This document shows, in pieces, positions 7,820 through 16,287 of a stretch of 64,000 nucleotides of DNA; position 1 is the stretch's first letter, and the number at the start of each line of letters is the position of its first letter. Under the pieces are notes generated by a model. That model made no database searches. It was not told where the DNA came from and saw only the letters and a program-made list of their open reading frames with translations. Position numbers and translations under genes: made by a program. The stretch comes from Hanstruepera marina (GTDB lineage Bacteria > Bacteroidota > Bacteroidia > Flavobacteriales > Flavobacteriaceae): positions 1,530,001 to 1,594,000 of the forward strand of contig NZ_JAINVX010000001.1 in NCBI RefSeq assembly GCF_019880635.1, read 5' to 3'.

Positions 7820-8596
7820 TTAGTTTAATAGGCCAGAGGCCGATTTAATTTTTAATTCACCATTACCAACAGGGATTTTAAATTTGGCATACACCGGTAT
7901 TTTGTTGGCATCAGCCGTTAGCCACAATAAATTGTTGTTAGATCCTTGAATAACTTCAGTTTGGGCAGCTATAGCTAGTTTATGACAGCTTTTTCGCCCT
8001 ACGGCTGTACTTATGGTTTCTTTTCCTTTGTAAATCAAGGAAACTTTATGCTCTTCATTATCAAATATAACAGTAAAATTAAAGACCTTTCCTGCAGAAG
8101 CGCCATCTAGATTTAGGGTTCTTATTTGGTAGATGGTTGTAATAATGTCTATGGTTGAAGGCCCAATGGATATGTTTTTATTCTCATCCCATGTTTTACC
8201 ATCTTTTCGCCTTTTACGCTTTAGGCTTTCAACAGTATTGCTTTTGTGCTTAAATTTATATTGCATAAATTTATAATAGCCCCCTTCATTAATATCCCTT
8301 TTGTACATATACGGTTTTAAAGTCGTAGGGCTTACGTAACTTTCGTAAAGATCGCGAATTTTAAAAAAGTTATCCCATTTACTATATGTTGTTGCCTTAC
8401 ATTTTAAATGTAATAATGTTGCTTTTGATGTTTTTACCGATTGGGTTTCCATGGTAACTTCAGCCAAATCAGTCATTATCCCAGACATGTTGTAGGCAGC
8501 TGTAAAAACAAGTTTTTCGTTTGACGACACAGCCGTGTTTTGAGCGGTTAGTAGGTTTGTTGAACAAACCAAAAGAGCAACGATTAAATTACGCAT
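7820..8596 (-). CDS. DUF3108 domain periplasmic protein
   Basis: A protein of 258 residues with a Sec signal peptide (MRNLIVALLVCSTNLLTAQ). The mature part matches the DUF3108 pattern as I know it: an N-terminal strand AAYNMSGIMTDLAEVTME, then SKWDNFFKIRDLYESYVS, then LKPYMYKRDINEGGYYKF. The family is predicted to be a beta-rich periplasmic protein; its role is unknown. It heads a two-gene operon with the small membrane protein at 7474-7815 (4-bp gap). Confidence 0.85.
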   Translation of the reverse strand: MRNLIVALLVCSTNLLTAQNTAVSSNEKLVFTAAYNMSGIMTDLAEVTMETQSVKTSKATLLHLKCKATTYSKWDNFFKIRDLYESYVSPTTLKPYMYKRDINEGGYYKFMQYKFKHKSNTVESLKRKRRKDGKTWDENKNISIGPSTIDIITTIYQIRTLNLDGASAGKVFNFTVIFDNEEHKVSLIYKGKETISTAVGRKSCHKLAIAAQTEVIQGSNNNLLWLTADANKIPVYAKFKIPVGNGELKIKSASGLLN

Positions 8597-8755
8597 AGTT
8601 AGTTTTTTTATATAACGAAATACATATCATTTATTGTGCCGAAAATACAAATCAAAAATGGCAACTCATTAAAAATTATGAAATATATGCGAAGCTGATA
8701 ATTGTCATTTCAATATTATAAACTAATTAGTATCTTATTATAAATATTTAAATCC

Positions 8756-9589
8756 ATGAAAAAGATTCTTATAACAACCGATTTTTCTGATAATGCCAAC
8801 CATGCTTTGGAGTATGCTATGCAATTATTTAAATATGAAGATTGTCAATTTTATATTCTACATGTTTTAAAGGCATCTACATTTGTTTCAGACGATTTAA
8901 TGAGTATGTCGCCAACAACTAGTTTATATGACCAACTTATTGCTAGTGCTAAACTAAAATTGGATAAATATATAGATACAGTTAAATCAAAACACAATAA
9001 TATTCTGCACGAGTTTATACCGGTAATAGATTATGATAATTTAGTGGCAGCTGTAAATCAATTGGTTGACAAAAATAACATTCAATTGGCTATTATGGGT
9101 ACAAAAGGAGCGTCCAATGTTGCCAAAAAAATACTCGGAAGCAATACCATGCATGTTATTCAAGGTTGCCAAGTCTCGGTTTTAGCTATACCTCATAATT
9201 ACAATTACAAGCCCATTCACCGTGTAGCCTTTACAAGCCATTATGAAAACAAATATTGTAAAGCCGATTTGAGTACATTAATTAATTTAGTGGAACAAAA
9301 AGATTACCAAGTTAGTATTTTACATGTTTCAGACACTAAAGTGTTGACCAAGGAGCAGGAGCAGGTTAAGGCATCTTTAGATGATTGTTTTGAAAATGCT
9401 ACACACCAATTTACTGAAATAAAAGATGGCACGTTTTTAAGTACTATTAGCCATTATGTAGAATCCCACAGCATAGATATGTTGGCTATGGTGCATAGAA
9501 AACATGGATTTTGGGAGAGCCTGTTTACCGAAAATAAAATTCAAAAGATTGCTTACAACATCAATATTCCACTTTTGGTGATGTCCTAA
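8756..9589 (+). CDS. Tandem-domain universal stress protein (UspA family)
   Basis: A cytoplasmic stress protein of 277 residues made of two Usp folds. The first (1-145) starts KKILITTDFSDNANHALEYA and keeps the nucleotide-binding loop GTKGASNVAKKILGSNTMHV. The second (about 150-277) starts RVAFTSHYENKY and ends IPLLVMS; its loop (HRKHGFWESLFTENKIQKI) lacks the G-X2-G-X9-GS signature, so only one nucleotide site is expected. This lopsided tandem form is common in Bacteroidota. It is monocistronic by spacing (67 bp to the next gene). Confidence 0.92.
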   Translation: MKKILITTDFSDNANHALEYAMQLFKYEDCQFYILHVLKASTFVSDDLMSMSPTTSLYDQLIASAKLKLDKYIDTVKSKHNNILHEFIPVIDYDNLVAAVNQLVDKNNIQLAIMGTKGASNVAKKILGSNTMHVIQGCQVSVLAIPHNYNYKPIHRVAFTSHYENKYCKADLSTLINLVEQKDYQVSILHVSDTKVLTKEQEQVKASLDDCFENATHQFTEIKDGTFLSTISHYVESHSIDMLAMVHRKHGFWESLFTENKIQKIAYNINIPLLVMS

Positions 9590-9656
9590 CCATTTATTTG
9601 TACTTGTCGCTGGATGTTTTGGTATAAAGTTTGTGATTTAGTTTGAAAGCCAACTC

Positions 9657-10199
9657 ATGAAAAAAATACTGCTCCTTTTAGGTTTCATTATTATTTCAAG
9701 CTGTATTCCAACACAAATTGCACCTAATATAGAAACTGATAAAGTACAAATAGCAAAAAAGTTTAAACGTGATTTGCCTAAAAATTACGCTTTTATTTTT
9801 CAGGACACCAAAAGAGCCAACGAATTTTATAATTTCATAAATATGAAATATAATCGAAAGCATATTGATGTAGAATATAATGTACCCTTTATGGTGAACA
9901 AGAAAACGTACTATATGTCTTTTCATGAGCGCGAAAAATCAACCCAAACCATAAATTTGATACCTATTTTTGTTGATGCCGCTAGGGAATCCAGTGATAA
10001 ATCGCCACTCATGCAAGATTATCATGTTTCAAGAACGGGTAATTGGTATATAGTGTTAACGGTAAGTGATGATGATTTTCAAGACTGTTTAAAACCCGAA
10101 TACGCAAATCGGGATTTGGTAATACACCATCTTCGTGAATTACAAAAGGAATATTTTAGAACCCATAATTATCTTGAAGCTTATTTAAACAATAATTGA
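9657..10199 (+). CDS. Hypothetical lipoprotein
   Basis: A protein of 180 residues with a lipoprotein signal (MKKILLLLGFIIISSCIPTQ, lipobox ISSC). The mature region is mixed alpha/beta, with NYAFIFQDTKRANEFYNFIN and YHVSRTGNWYIVLTVSDDD. I recognise no family. It lies 67 bp after the Usp gene on the same strand and converges on DoxX across about 130 bp. No function assigned. Confidence 0.8.
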   Translation: MKKILLLLGFIIISSCIPTQIAPNIETDKVQIAKKFKRDLPKNYAFIFQDTKRANEFYNFINMKYNRKHIDVEYNVPFMVNKKTYYMSFHEREKSTQTINLIPIFVDAARESSDKSPLMQDYHVSRTGNWYIVLTVSDDDFQDCLKPEYANRDLVIHHLRELQKEYFRTHNYLEAYLNNN

Positions 10200-10333
10200 A
10201 TTATGATGATAATTTATGGAATGGAGCCATCCAGTTTTAAAATATGTGGGTTTTTATAGCTTTATACTTTAATAACTATTCTAAAGGATAGTATGCTTGT
10301 GTTTACGTATAACGGGTTAATTATTATAATCTA

Positions 10334-10759
10334 TTAGGGTTTATTAATTAAGCTATCTACCTCCAGATACTTGTTGGTCATCAAGGATAACGCAAAGGCA
10401 CCAGCAGAAGCCGCAAAAACCGAGTAATCAAAAGCTGATTTAATACCTATTGAAAATGTCATCGAAAGTGCAAACATCAAAAGGAGCCAGCCACTTAACT
10501 TGGCAAATAGTTCCGTTTTAAATCCTATAAGTAAAAATAGGGCAAAAATAATTTCTGCAGCGGTAGCCACAGCTCCCAAAGCAGGAATCATGGATTCTGG
10601 AAACCAAGGATTGATTAATTGGGTAAATTCTAAAAAGCTGTCCCAATTGCCCCAAGAGGAAATATCTGGACTATACAATCCAAATCGGTCTGCAACAGCC
10701 GATAGAAAACCAAAGGCTAGCGCTAGACGTAAAAAGAGTTTAATGATATTTTGAGTCAT
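10334..10759 (-). CDS. DoxX-like family membrane protein
   Basis: A protein of 141 residues with four hydrophobic helices. The start KLFLRLALAFGFLSAVADRFG, the amphipathic loop WGNWDSFLEFTQLINPWFP, and AATAAEIIFALFLLIGF fit the DoxX/DoxD-like quinol-oxidase-subunit superfamily; most members have unknown roles in redox or respiratory membranes. The start is an ATG preceded by AT-rich DNA. It is monocistronic. Confidence 0.85.
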   Translation of the reverse strand: MTQNIIKLFLRLALAFGFLSAVADRFGLYSPDISSWGNWDSFLEFTQLINPWFPESMIPALGAVATAAEIIFALFLLIGFKTELFAKLSGWLLLMFALSMTFSIGIKSAFDYSVFAASAGAFALSLMTNKYLEVDSLINKP

Positions 10760-10963
10760 AATTATAATGTTGGTTTTATGAGTAAATATAATGTTTAGTA
10801 ATCACTGTTTTGCTCTATAAATCGGTTTCATTAACAATCCTGTCATTAATCCTACCAATAGATTTGTGGGAATCATTGAAAACGTAAAGCTTTCAGAAGC
10901 CCAATTTAAGGAAGTTTTTTGGCTCCTCGAATTAAGGATGAAGTTATCAGGCTAACACAACAA

Positions 10964-11827
10964 TCATGACACCTTTTTTGCTACAACACGCACATCTGGA
11001 TCTGTTAACGTAAGTGATTCTACCACACCATTTTGAATGTCAAACGAAATCTGTACCGAAGGCGCTCCATTATAAGTAAACCGATTGTCACCCAATTTAT
11101 ACAATGCACCACCAAAGCCTCCAATGGGCCCTAAAGATAACAGTTTACGCATGTTAATGGCAATGGTAAACCCATCCGTGTCGCCAGTACCGTATTTATA
11201 ATTACCTAAATATTTCTGTTGGTCTTCAAGGGATAAGTCTATATAATCTGGACCACTAGCGTTTCCTAAATTGGTTAAATAATCAATGGTACGTTCCAGA
11301 TTATCATTTTCGGATGCAGTCATACTATCGGTCATACGTCTTCCGTTTAGGGCATGGTCTAACAGACTAATGCCATGCGGACCAGTTATTTGCTGAATAC
11401 CAGGCGAAGCGGCTATTGTAGCCTTCACCACATCGTAATATCCTAGCATAGCAAAAGTAAATAGGGTAGGGCGCGCGCCTTGACTGATGAGGTATTGTGC
11501 AATATCACGCCTACCTACATGCGAAGCAGCACCAATGGCCGACTCAAAATCTCCAAACCGCCATTCCCATACCGATCTTGCCAATTCGGGGCGTTTGTTC
11601 ACCAAGGTTTTAACGCCATCCAAATCAAAATGTGACTTCCCAACCACCTCGCTAATAACCTCGGGTGGAATATTCGGGAAATGTTCAGGTACAGTACCAT
11701 TGGAATAGTGGATAAATGAGTTTTGTGTGTTATCACTTAATCCAATATTGGGAACAATTAAACCTAATACGGCCAATGTTCCTAGTTTTAATGTGCTACG
11801 CCTATCGAGAAGATTGTTGGTTGCCAT
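10964..11827 (-). CDS. Tat-signal ankyrin-repeat protein
   Basis: A protein of 287 residues. The N terminus has a twin-arginine signal (DRRSTLKLGTLAVLGLIVP), so export in a folded state is predicted. Ankyrin-type helix pairs follow at about 70-180: FESAIGAASHVGRRDIAQYL, ISQGARPTLFTFAMLGYYD and ISLLDHALNGRR. The C-terminal 80 residues form a separate beta-rich module (KYLGNYKYGTGDTDGFTI). The function is unknown. It stands alone, with more than 130 bp on each side. Confidence 0.82.
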   Translation of the reverse strand: MATNNLLDRRSTLKLGTLAVLGLIVPNIGLSDNTQNSFIHYSNGTVPEHFPNIPPEVISEVVGKSHFDLDGVKTLVNKRPELARSVWEWRFGDFESAIGAASHVGRRDIAQYLISQGARPTLFTFAMLGYYDVVKATIAASPGIQQITGPHGISLLDHALNGRRMTDSMTASENDNLERTIDYLTNLGNASGPDYIDLSLEDQQKYLGNYKYGTGDTDGFTIAINMRKLLSLGPIGGFGGALYKLGDNRFTYNGAPSVQISFDIQNGVVESLTLTDPDVRVVAKKVS

Positions 11828-11972
11828 AGTGTTGTATTTTAAGAAAGCGTCTTCTTAAATATACAAACGCTTGGTGTAAAAACGGGTATTAAAAAACTGT
11901 TTTAACAGGAAATTAGTATTGTTATAAATTTAAGATTTAATAATAATAACTTATAGCCTTTGCCGTAAGTAG

Positions 11973-12830
11973 TTATTTGTTTTTTAGAATTCTGGGATCA
12001 CCATCAAATTTGTTATTATGAGTTAGTCTAATTTTGTTTTCTGTTTCCAAATCATAGGAATAAATTTCCCAATTTCCATCTTTATTTGTTCCAAAATAGA
12101 GGTTTTTCCCATCTTTTGAAAATCGAGCAATTAGCTCCATGCCTGAACTTTTCGAAATGTTTTTTAGTTCTCCGTTTTCTAAATTCTTAATGACTATTTC
12201 TTGGTTTCCTTTTTCAAAATAGTCGGAACTATAAGCCAATAATTTTTTGTTTGATGACAGATCTCCTCTTTCATTGTTTGAATTAGAATTAGTTAACTGA
12301 CGAATGCTTTTTGAGTCAACTTCATATTCAAAAATTTGATTTTTTCCTAAATGATTACTTGTGAAAATGACATATTTTCCATCATTACTTAAACTTGGAT
12401 AATTTGCAGAACCACCTATTTCATGTGTTATATTTAAAGTTTCATTTGTTGTCAATCTATACAAGAAAATATCACCTTCACACGTGTATATTTCTAGTCC
12501 ATCTGAATAGAGAACATTTTTATCATCTAATAAGCAATTGGTTGGATGTTTAAGTCTTGACTCTTTCATTGTTTTTAGATTAAGTTTAACTCTAAAAATA
12601 GAATCATTGTTCTGTCTTAAAAAACTAATTTCATTTTTATTAATCCAAGTTGGACTCCATTCTTCAAATGCTGTTTGAGTTAGAGGCATTTGATTTTTTC
12701 CATCAAAATCCATTATGTAAATATCGGAATTTCCATTTCTATTTGATGAGAACAGTATGTTACCCTTGTCTTTTGCGCAACTTATAAAAAGTGAAATTGA
12801 GATTAATAAAAATGTATATTGTTTTCTCAT
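11973..12830 (-). CDS. TolB-like beta-propeller lipoprotein (PD40/WD40-like repeats)
   Basis: A protein of 285 residues with a lipoprotein signal (lipobox LFISC). At least four PD40 blades are visible: ILFSSNRNGNSDIYIMDFDG, YVIFTSNHLGKNQIFEYEVD, LLAYSSDYFEKGNQEIVIKN and LYFGTNKDGNWEIYSYDLET. Such propellers bind proteins or glycans in the periplasm. It is not the Tol-Pal TolB itself, since no Tol neighbours and no D1 domain are visible. Monocistronic. Confidence 0.87.
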   Translation of the reverse strand: MRKQYTFLLISISLFISCAKDKGNILFSSNRNGNSDIYIMDFDGKNQMPLTQTAFEEWSPTWINKNEISFLRQNNDSIFRVKLNLKTMKESRLKHPTNCLLDDKNVLYSDGLEIYTCEGDIFLYRLTTNETLNITHEIGGSANYPSLSNDGKYVIFTSNHLGKNQIFEYEVDSKSIRQLTNSNSNNERGDLSSNKKLLAYSSDYFEKGNQEIVIKNLENGELKNISKSSGMELIARFSKDGKNLYFGTNKDGNWEIYSYDLETENKIRLTHNNKFDGDPRILKNK

Positions 12831-12968
12831 TGTTTATGTTTTTGTAAGGTGTAACCTTTTCTGCAATTGCCAATTATAGATTTATAATATACTATTTTCG
12901 GTTTATAAATTGCAAACCAATTTTCAGCTGTAACCAAAAAACCAATTATCAATTAAGGAATAAGTTTG

Positions 12969-13712
12969 TTAGTATGCCTTTTGGTGTAATTTCAAAAGTT
13001 CTAGTAGTTCTTCGGTTTTTATAATAACATTTTGCGTAGCCTCTATATACCTACTTATGGCGTGTCCTTGTATTCGTAAGGTATTAATGTAAATCGGAGC
13101 ATGGGCTTCGGCACTCTTGTTGATCCATAGGTTTTTTATGACAGTACTGTTTGATCGATTGTTGGGAATGTACTGTTTCAAATAGCTATTATACATTTCA
13201 AAATATGAGGCTCTATTTCCATTTGAAATACCTATTTCAGTTTGTTGTAAGCTATTCAGTTCCATAATGCGTTCAATAAGTTCATCTTCAAACAAACCAA
13301 TATCACCGGTAGCTATAAGAATATTGAAGGTGTTATTGTTGTATACGTTCATGGTTCTTAAACCCGTTATGGGTTTGTTTTGGGCCAACACTTGTATGTC
13401 CTCGAGTGTGGTGTTCGGGTTTTCAAGAATAGCAATTACCGAATCAACGCGTTGTAGAAAAAAGGGACCTTGATTTTGTTTTATCCGTGTATGTAACTGT
13501 AGCGTATCTTGGGTGAGGTCGTTTATTAGGTTTTGGGTATAATTGGCCTTTAACTTATTTTCTTTTACAGAAGTATGCCAGGCATTTATTTGAACGGCAA
13601 TCAATATCCCAATGACCACTAGTACAATTTCACCAATGGCATATTTTAAGTACTTACTGGTGATACCTTCTGAAAGTAGACTTTGCCTAATTTTTCTAAA
13701 GAATTTTATCAT
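12969..13712 (-). CDS. DUF6090 family membrane-anchored protein
   Basis: A protein of 247 residues. The N-terminal signature KFFRKIRQSLLSEG, then YLKYAIGEIVLVVIGILIAV and QINAW (about 20-47), is the hallmark of the large flavobacterial DUF6090 group: a cytosolic basic patch, one membrane helix and a helical extracytoplasmic domain. The rest is predicted helical, with no enzymatic motif. The role is unknown and such genes occur in many copies per genome. Confidence 0.9.
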   Translation of the reverse strand: MIKFFRKIRQSLLSEGITSKYLKYAIGEIVLVVIGILIAVQINAWHTSVKENKLKANYTQNLINDLTQDTLQLHTRIKQNQGPFFLQRVDSVIAILENPNTTLEDIQVLAQNKPITGLRTMNVYNNNTFNILIATGDIGLFEDELIERIMELNSLQQTEIGISNGNRASYFEMYNSYLKQYIPNNRSNSTVIKNLWINKSAEAHAPIYINTLRIQGHAISRYIEATQNVIIKTEELLELLKLHQKAY

Positions 13713-13804
13713 TGTTTTTTAGTTGGTCAAAATGGACACATCGTGTTCGTGTATGATGAGTAACAACTTTATCTGCGTTACCATTCGGAAAGCAAATTAC
13801 AAAA

Positions 13805-13848
13805 TAAAAAAACGAATAGCGACTTGAATTGAAATTCAAATCGCTATT
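13805..13848 (-). terminator. Terminator of the AraC-controlled operon
   Basis: AATAGCGA (13815-13822) pairs with TCGCTATT (13841-13848); an inner TGAATT/AATTCA extends the stem. On the minus strand it is followed by a T-run (A's at 13805-13812). It lies 25 bp beyond the stop of the NmrA-like gene, marking the operon end. Confidence 0.8.
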
Positions 13849-13872
13849 ACTTATAAACGTTGTTGACAATAG

Positions 13873-14712
13873 TTATGTAACACTTACCTGGTTCCAAATT
13901 CCAGTTTCACTGGTTTCTTGAGCATATTCCGAAAATGTTTTTGCTTTTCTGCCTAAAACGCGTTCAATATCATTAACTACTAGTTGATTTTTTGGATTGG
14001 TTAAAACATGACTAAATAAATACTCAATTAGCCACACAACATCATGAGGTATTTGCATTTGCTTCATGCCCTCAATATACTGCTCTAATGTAATATCATA
14101 GAAGTTTAATCTTCTTTTGCTAGCCTTTGAAATGATATTCACAATATCCTTAAACGTGATTAATTCTGGGCCAGTTACCTCTATAATTTCACCATTATAA
14201 GAATCATCCAGTAGTACAGTTGCTGCTACTTCTGCAATATCATTAACATCTACAAATGGAATTAAAACATCTGACATTGGTAGTGCTACTTCTCCAGAAA
14301 GAATAGGATCTAAAAAGAAACTTTCGCTCCAATTTTGGTTGAACCAGGATGCTCTTACGATAGTGTAACCTATACCCGAATCCATAACAATGTTTTCACA
14401 AGCTTCTGCTTCGGTTTCACCTTTTCCAGAAAGTAAAACCATTTTTTTTACTCCTAATTCTTTAGCTAAATAAGTTAAACTTTCTATGGCTTCTTTAGCT
14501 CCTGGAACCGCTAGGTCAGGATAATACGTAACATACATTCTTTCGATGCCGTTTAAAGCATCCACCCAAGTATCTTTATTATCCCAATCAAAGCTTGGTG
14601 ATGCACTTCTTGACCCAATTCTTGGTTCAATACCCTTGTTTTGTAATTGTTCTACTACTCGGCGACCAGTTTTTCCAGTCCCTCCGATAACTAAAATGTC
14701 TTCTGATTTCAT
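13873..14712 (-). CDS. NmrA-like NAD(P)-binding oxidoreductase/regulator
   Basis: A short-chain-reductase-like Rossmann protein of 279 residues. The dinucleotide loop is VIGGTGKTGRRVVEQL (about 8-23). An SGKGETEAEACENIV segment and VRASWFNQNWSE follow, typical of the atypical SDR NmrA/HSCARG group, which sense NAD(P) or reduce quinones and azo compounds. It is the last gene of a four-gene operon (DUF5367-like, FMN reductase, DUF1772, this gene) behind an AraC regulator. Confidence 0.88.
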   Translation of the reverse strand: MKSEDILVIGGTGKTGRRVVEQLQNKGIEPRIGSRSASPSFDWDNKDTWVDALNGIERMYVTYYPDLAVPGAKEAIESLTYLAKELGVKKMVLLSGKGETEAEACENIVMDSGIGYTIVRASWFNQNWSESFFLDPILSGEVALPMSDVLIPFVDVNDIAEVAATVLLDDSYNGEIIEVTGPELITFKDIVNIISKASKRRLNFYDITLEQYIEGMKQMQIPHDVVWLIEYLFSHVLTNPKNQLVVNDIERVLGRKAKTFSEYAQETSETGIWNQVSVT

Positions 14713-14749
14713 GTTTTAAAATTTTTAAAGTTTATAATTATTGTGTTTT

Positions 14750-15244
14750 TTATTTTGAATAGATCAATCCAATTAACAAGAGTGAAAAGGATGTGAAAGA
14801 TGCTACAGTGCGCTGAATGTGCCAACGATTCCAAGGATGCTCAAATTTGGTTCTTAATTCTTTAAGCTCAAATGTTGAAAGATGTTCTAATACCGTTTTA
14901 TCAAGTAGTTCATTGAGTGGAACGTTTTTAAATACCGTAATAAGACCAATACCTAAAAAAAAGAAAACTGCCGCTATGGTAAATGACCAGAATGTTGTTG
15001 GGTATGCATTACGATGTAAATAGGCGTTAATAAACAAGAGAATCACAGGACCAAAAAATATAATGAGAAAACTTGGATTGATGATGGTACGATTCATTGC
15101 CTGAAAAGATTGCAAGAACCTTAAATCATCCAACCTGCCAATGCCTGGTGTTATGGCGTTTGACCAAGTAAAGCATAATCCTGCTGTTAGTCCTGTAAAT
15201 AAGATGCTCAACATCAATACGATAATTTTAAATTTTATTTCCAT
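14750..15244 (-). CDS. DUF1772 (anthrone oxygenase-like) membrane protein
   Basis: A protein of 164 residues with four membrane helices. The pattern ILFTGLTAGLCFTWSNAITP, then RFLQSFQAMNRTIINPSFL, then a C-terminal HPWNRWHIQRT is the DUF1772 signature. The family is related to anthrone oxygenases, but most bacterial members are uncharacterised. It starts 5 bp after the FMN reductase stop. The neighbourhood (FMN reductase, NmrA) suggests a quinone or small-aromatic redox role; that is inference. Confidence 0.85.
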   Translation of the reverse strand: MEIKFKIIVLMLSILFTGLTAGLCFTWSNAITPGIGRLDDLRFLQSFQAMNRTIINPSFLIIFFGPVILLFINAYLHRNAYPTTFWSFTIAAVFFFLGIGLITVFKNVPLNELLDKTVLEHLSTFELKELRTKFEHPWNRWHIQRTVASFTSFSLLLIGLIYSK

Positions 15245-15249
15245 TTTGA

Positions 15250-15807
15250 TTATTGTTTGTGGATGAAATCCTGTTTAATGTATTGCTGTTCAAAAAGAAG
15301 TGCCTTTTGATTAAGTTCTTGGTTTAGGCTTTCATTGGTTATCCCATCTTCTGAAAAATTATCATAAAAAGAGGGCAATGAAAATGTATCTGTGATGTTG
15401 GCTCCCATAAAGGGGAAGTAGTTAGCTGCAGCCTGCAATACGGTAGAGCCACCGCGACCACCAGGTGAAGTAGCCATTAAAAGCATAGGTTTTTCTCTCC
15501 ATGTTTTCATATTAACGCGAGATAGCCAGTCGATTGTGTTTTTAAATACTGCTGTATAAGACCCATTATGTTCTGCAAGAGAAATTATAAAACCATCTGC
15601 TGTATCAAATAACTGGTCTAGTCTTTTAACTGCAGTTGGGATACCATTTTTAGCTTCAAAATCAACTCCATAAATGGGTAGAACAAAATCGTTTAAGTCA
15701 ATAGAAATAATTTCTACATTTTCCAGTAAACCAGATGCATAGGACAACAACCTTTTGTTGATAGATTTTTGACTGTTGCTACCTGCTATTGTAATTATTG
15801 TTTTCAT
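15250..15807 (-). CDS. NADPH-dependent FMN reductase family protein
   Basis: A flavodoxin-fold protein of 185 residues. The FMN phosphate loop is AGSNSQKSINKRLL (about 8-21). The second signature AEHNGSYTAVFKNTIDWLSR and the loop TSPGGRGGSTVL are typical of the NADPH-dependent FMN/azo/quinone reductase family. It is cytoplasmic. The start ATG overlaps the previous gene's stop by 4 bp (ATGA), so the two are translationally coupled. Confidence 0.92.
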   Translation of the reverse strand: MKTIITIAGSNSQKSINKRLLSYASGLLENVEIISIDLNDFVLPIYGVDFEAKNGIPTAVKRLDQLFDTADGFIISLAEHNGSYTAVFKNTIDWLSRVNMKTWREKPMLLMATSPGGRGGSTVLQAAANYFPFMGANITDTFSLPSFYDNFSEDGITNESLNQELNQKALLFEQQYIKQDFIHKQ

Positions 15808-16196
15808 TTTTTGTTGTTTTGAGTTAGATGTTTTCCGAAATAAAATACGATTAAGTAAAACTCAACTACAATGGTATAAAACATCGGATCCCCGAAGAAT
15901 TCTGAATAGCTTCCACCATTTGGAATTATAAATACTGGAACTGTAATTATTACATCTAGAAGCGTAGCCACCATAACGAATGTAAGTCCTAATAGAGATG
16001 GTTTTATGTGACTTTTTGTATAGAACACATATGTTCCTATACCTGCGCTAGGTATGATACCTAAAGCCAATGCGATATTAGATTGAAGTTCCGGATTTTC
16101 TAAAATGGGAACATAAAATGATAAGAGGTAAAAGCTAACACCCAAAATCCAAACGAGTATACCACATAAAATGCTAAATAAATTTTTACTGATCAT
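15804..16196 (-). CDS. Four-helix membrane protein, DUF5367-like
   Basis: A protein of 130 residues with four hydrophobic helices: ILCGILVWILGVSFYLLSFY, IALALGIIPSAGIGTYVFY, LLGLTFVMVATLLDVIITVP and a C-terminal helix. It resembles DUF5367 proteins as far as I can recall; the assignment is tentative. It is the first gene of the operon and its promoter carries the AraC-type repeats. Function unknown. Confidence 0.75.
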   Translation of the reverse strand: MISKNLFSILCGILVWILGVSFYLLSFYVPILENPELQSNIALALGIIPSAGIGTYVFYTKSHIKPSLLGLTFVMVATLLDVIITVPVFIIPNGGSYSEFFGDPMFYTIVVEFYLIVFYFGKHLTQNNKK

Positions 16197-16221
16197 AATC
16201 TTTAGTTTTTAAATTATGATA

Positions 16222-16229
16222 CAAATCTA
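16222..16229 (-). promoter_or_regulatory. -7 element of the DUF5367/FMN-reductase operon
   Basis: On the minus strand TAGATTTG, an exact TAnnTTTG match, lies 26 bp upstream of the ATG at 16196. No TTTG is found 18-20 bp further upstream; a direct repeat occupies that place instead. That is the expected layout for an activator-dependent promoter. Confidence 0.7.
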
Positions 16230-16245
16230 TAGCAGCTGTCTTCCA

Positions 16246-16287
16246 GCGACTTATTCAGAAAGAATTATGATTTATTCGAAAAGAATT
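16246..16287 (-). promoter_or_regulatory. Two 21-bp direct repeats, probable AraC-family operator
   Basis: On the minus strand, two head-to-tail 21-bp units share the cores AATTCTTT and GAATAA (17 of 21 positions identical). They fill 16267-16287 and 16246-16266, exactly between the AraC stop and the operon's -7 box, and the promoter-proximal unit overlaps the -33 position. A two-helical-turn direct repeat is the usual AraC/XylS operator form. Control by the adjacent AraC protein is inference. Confidence 0.7.
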
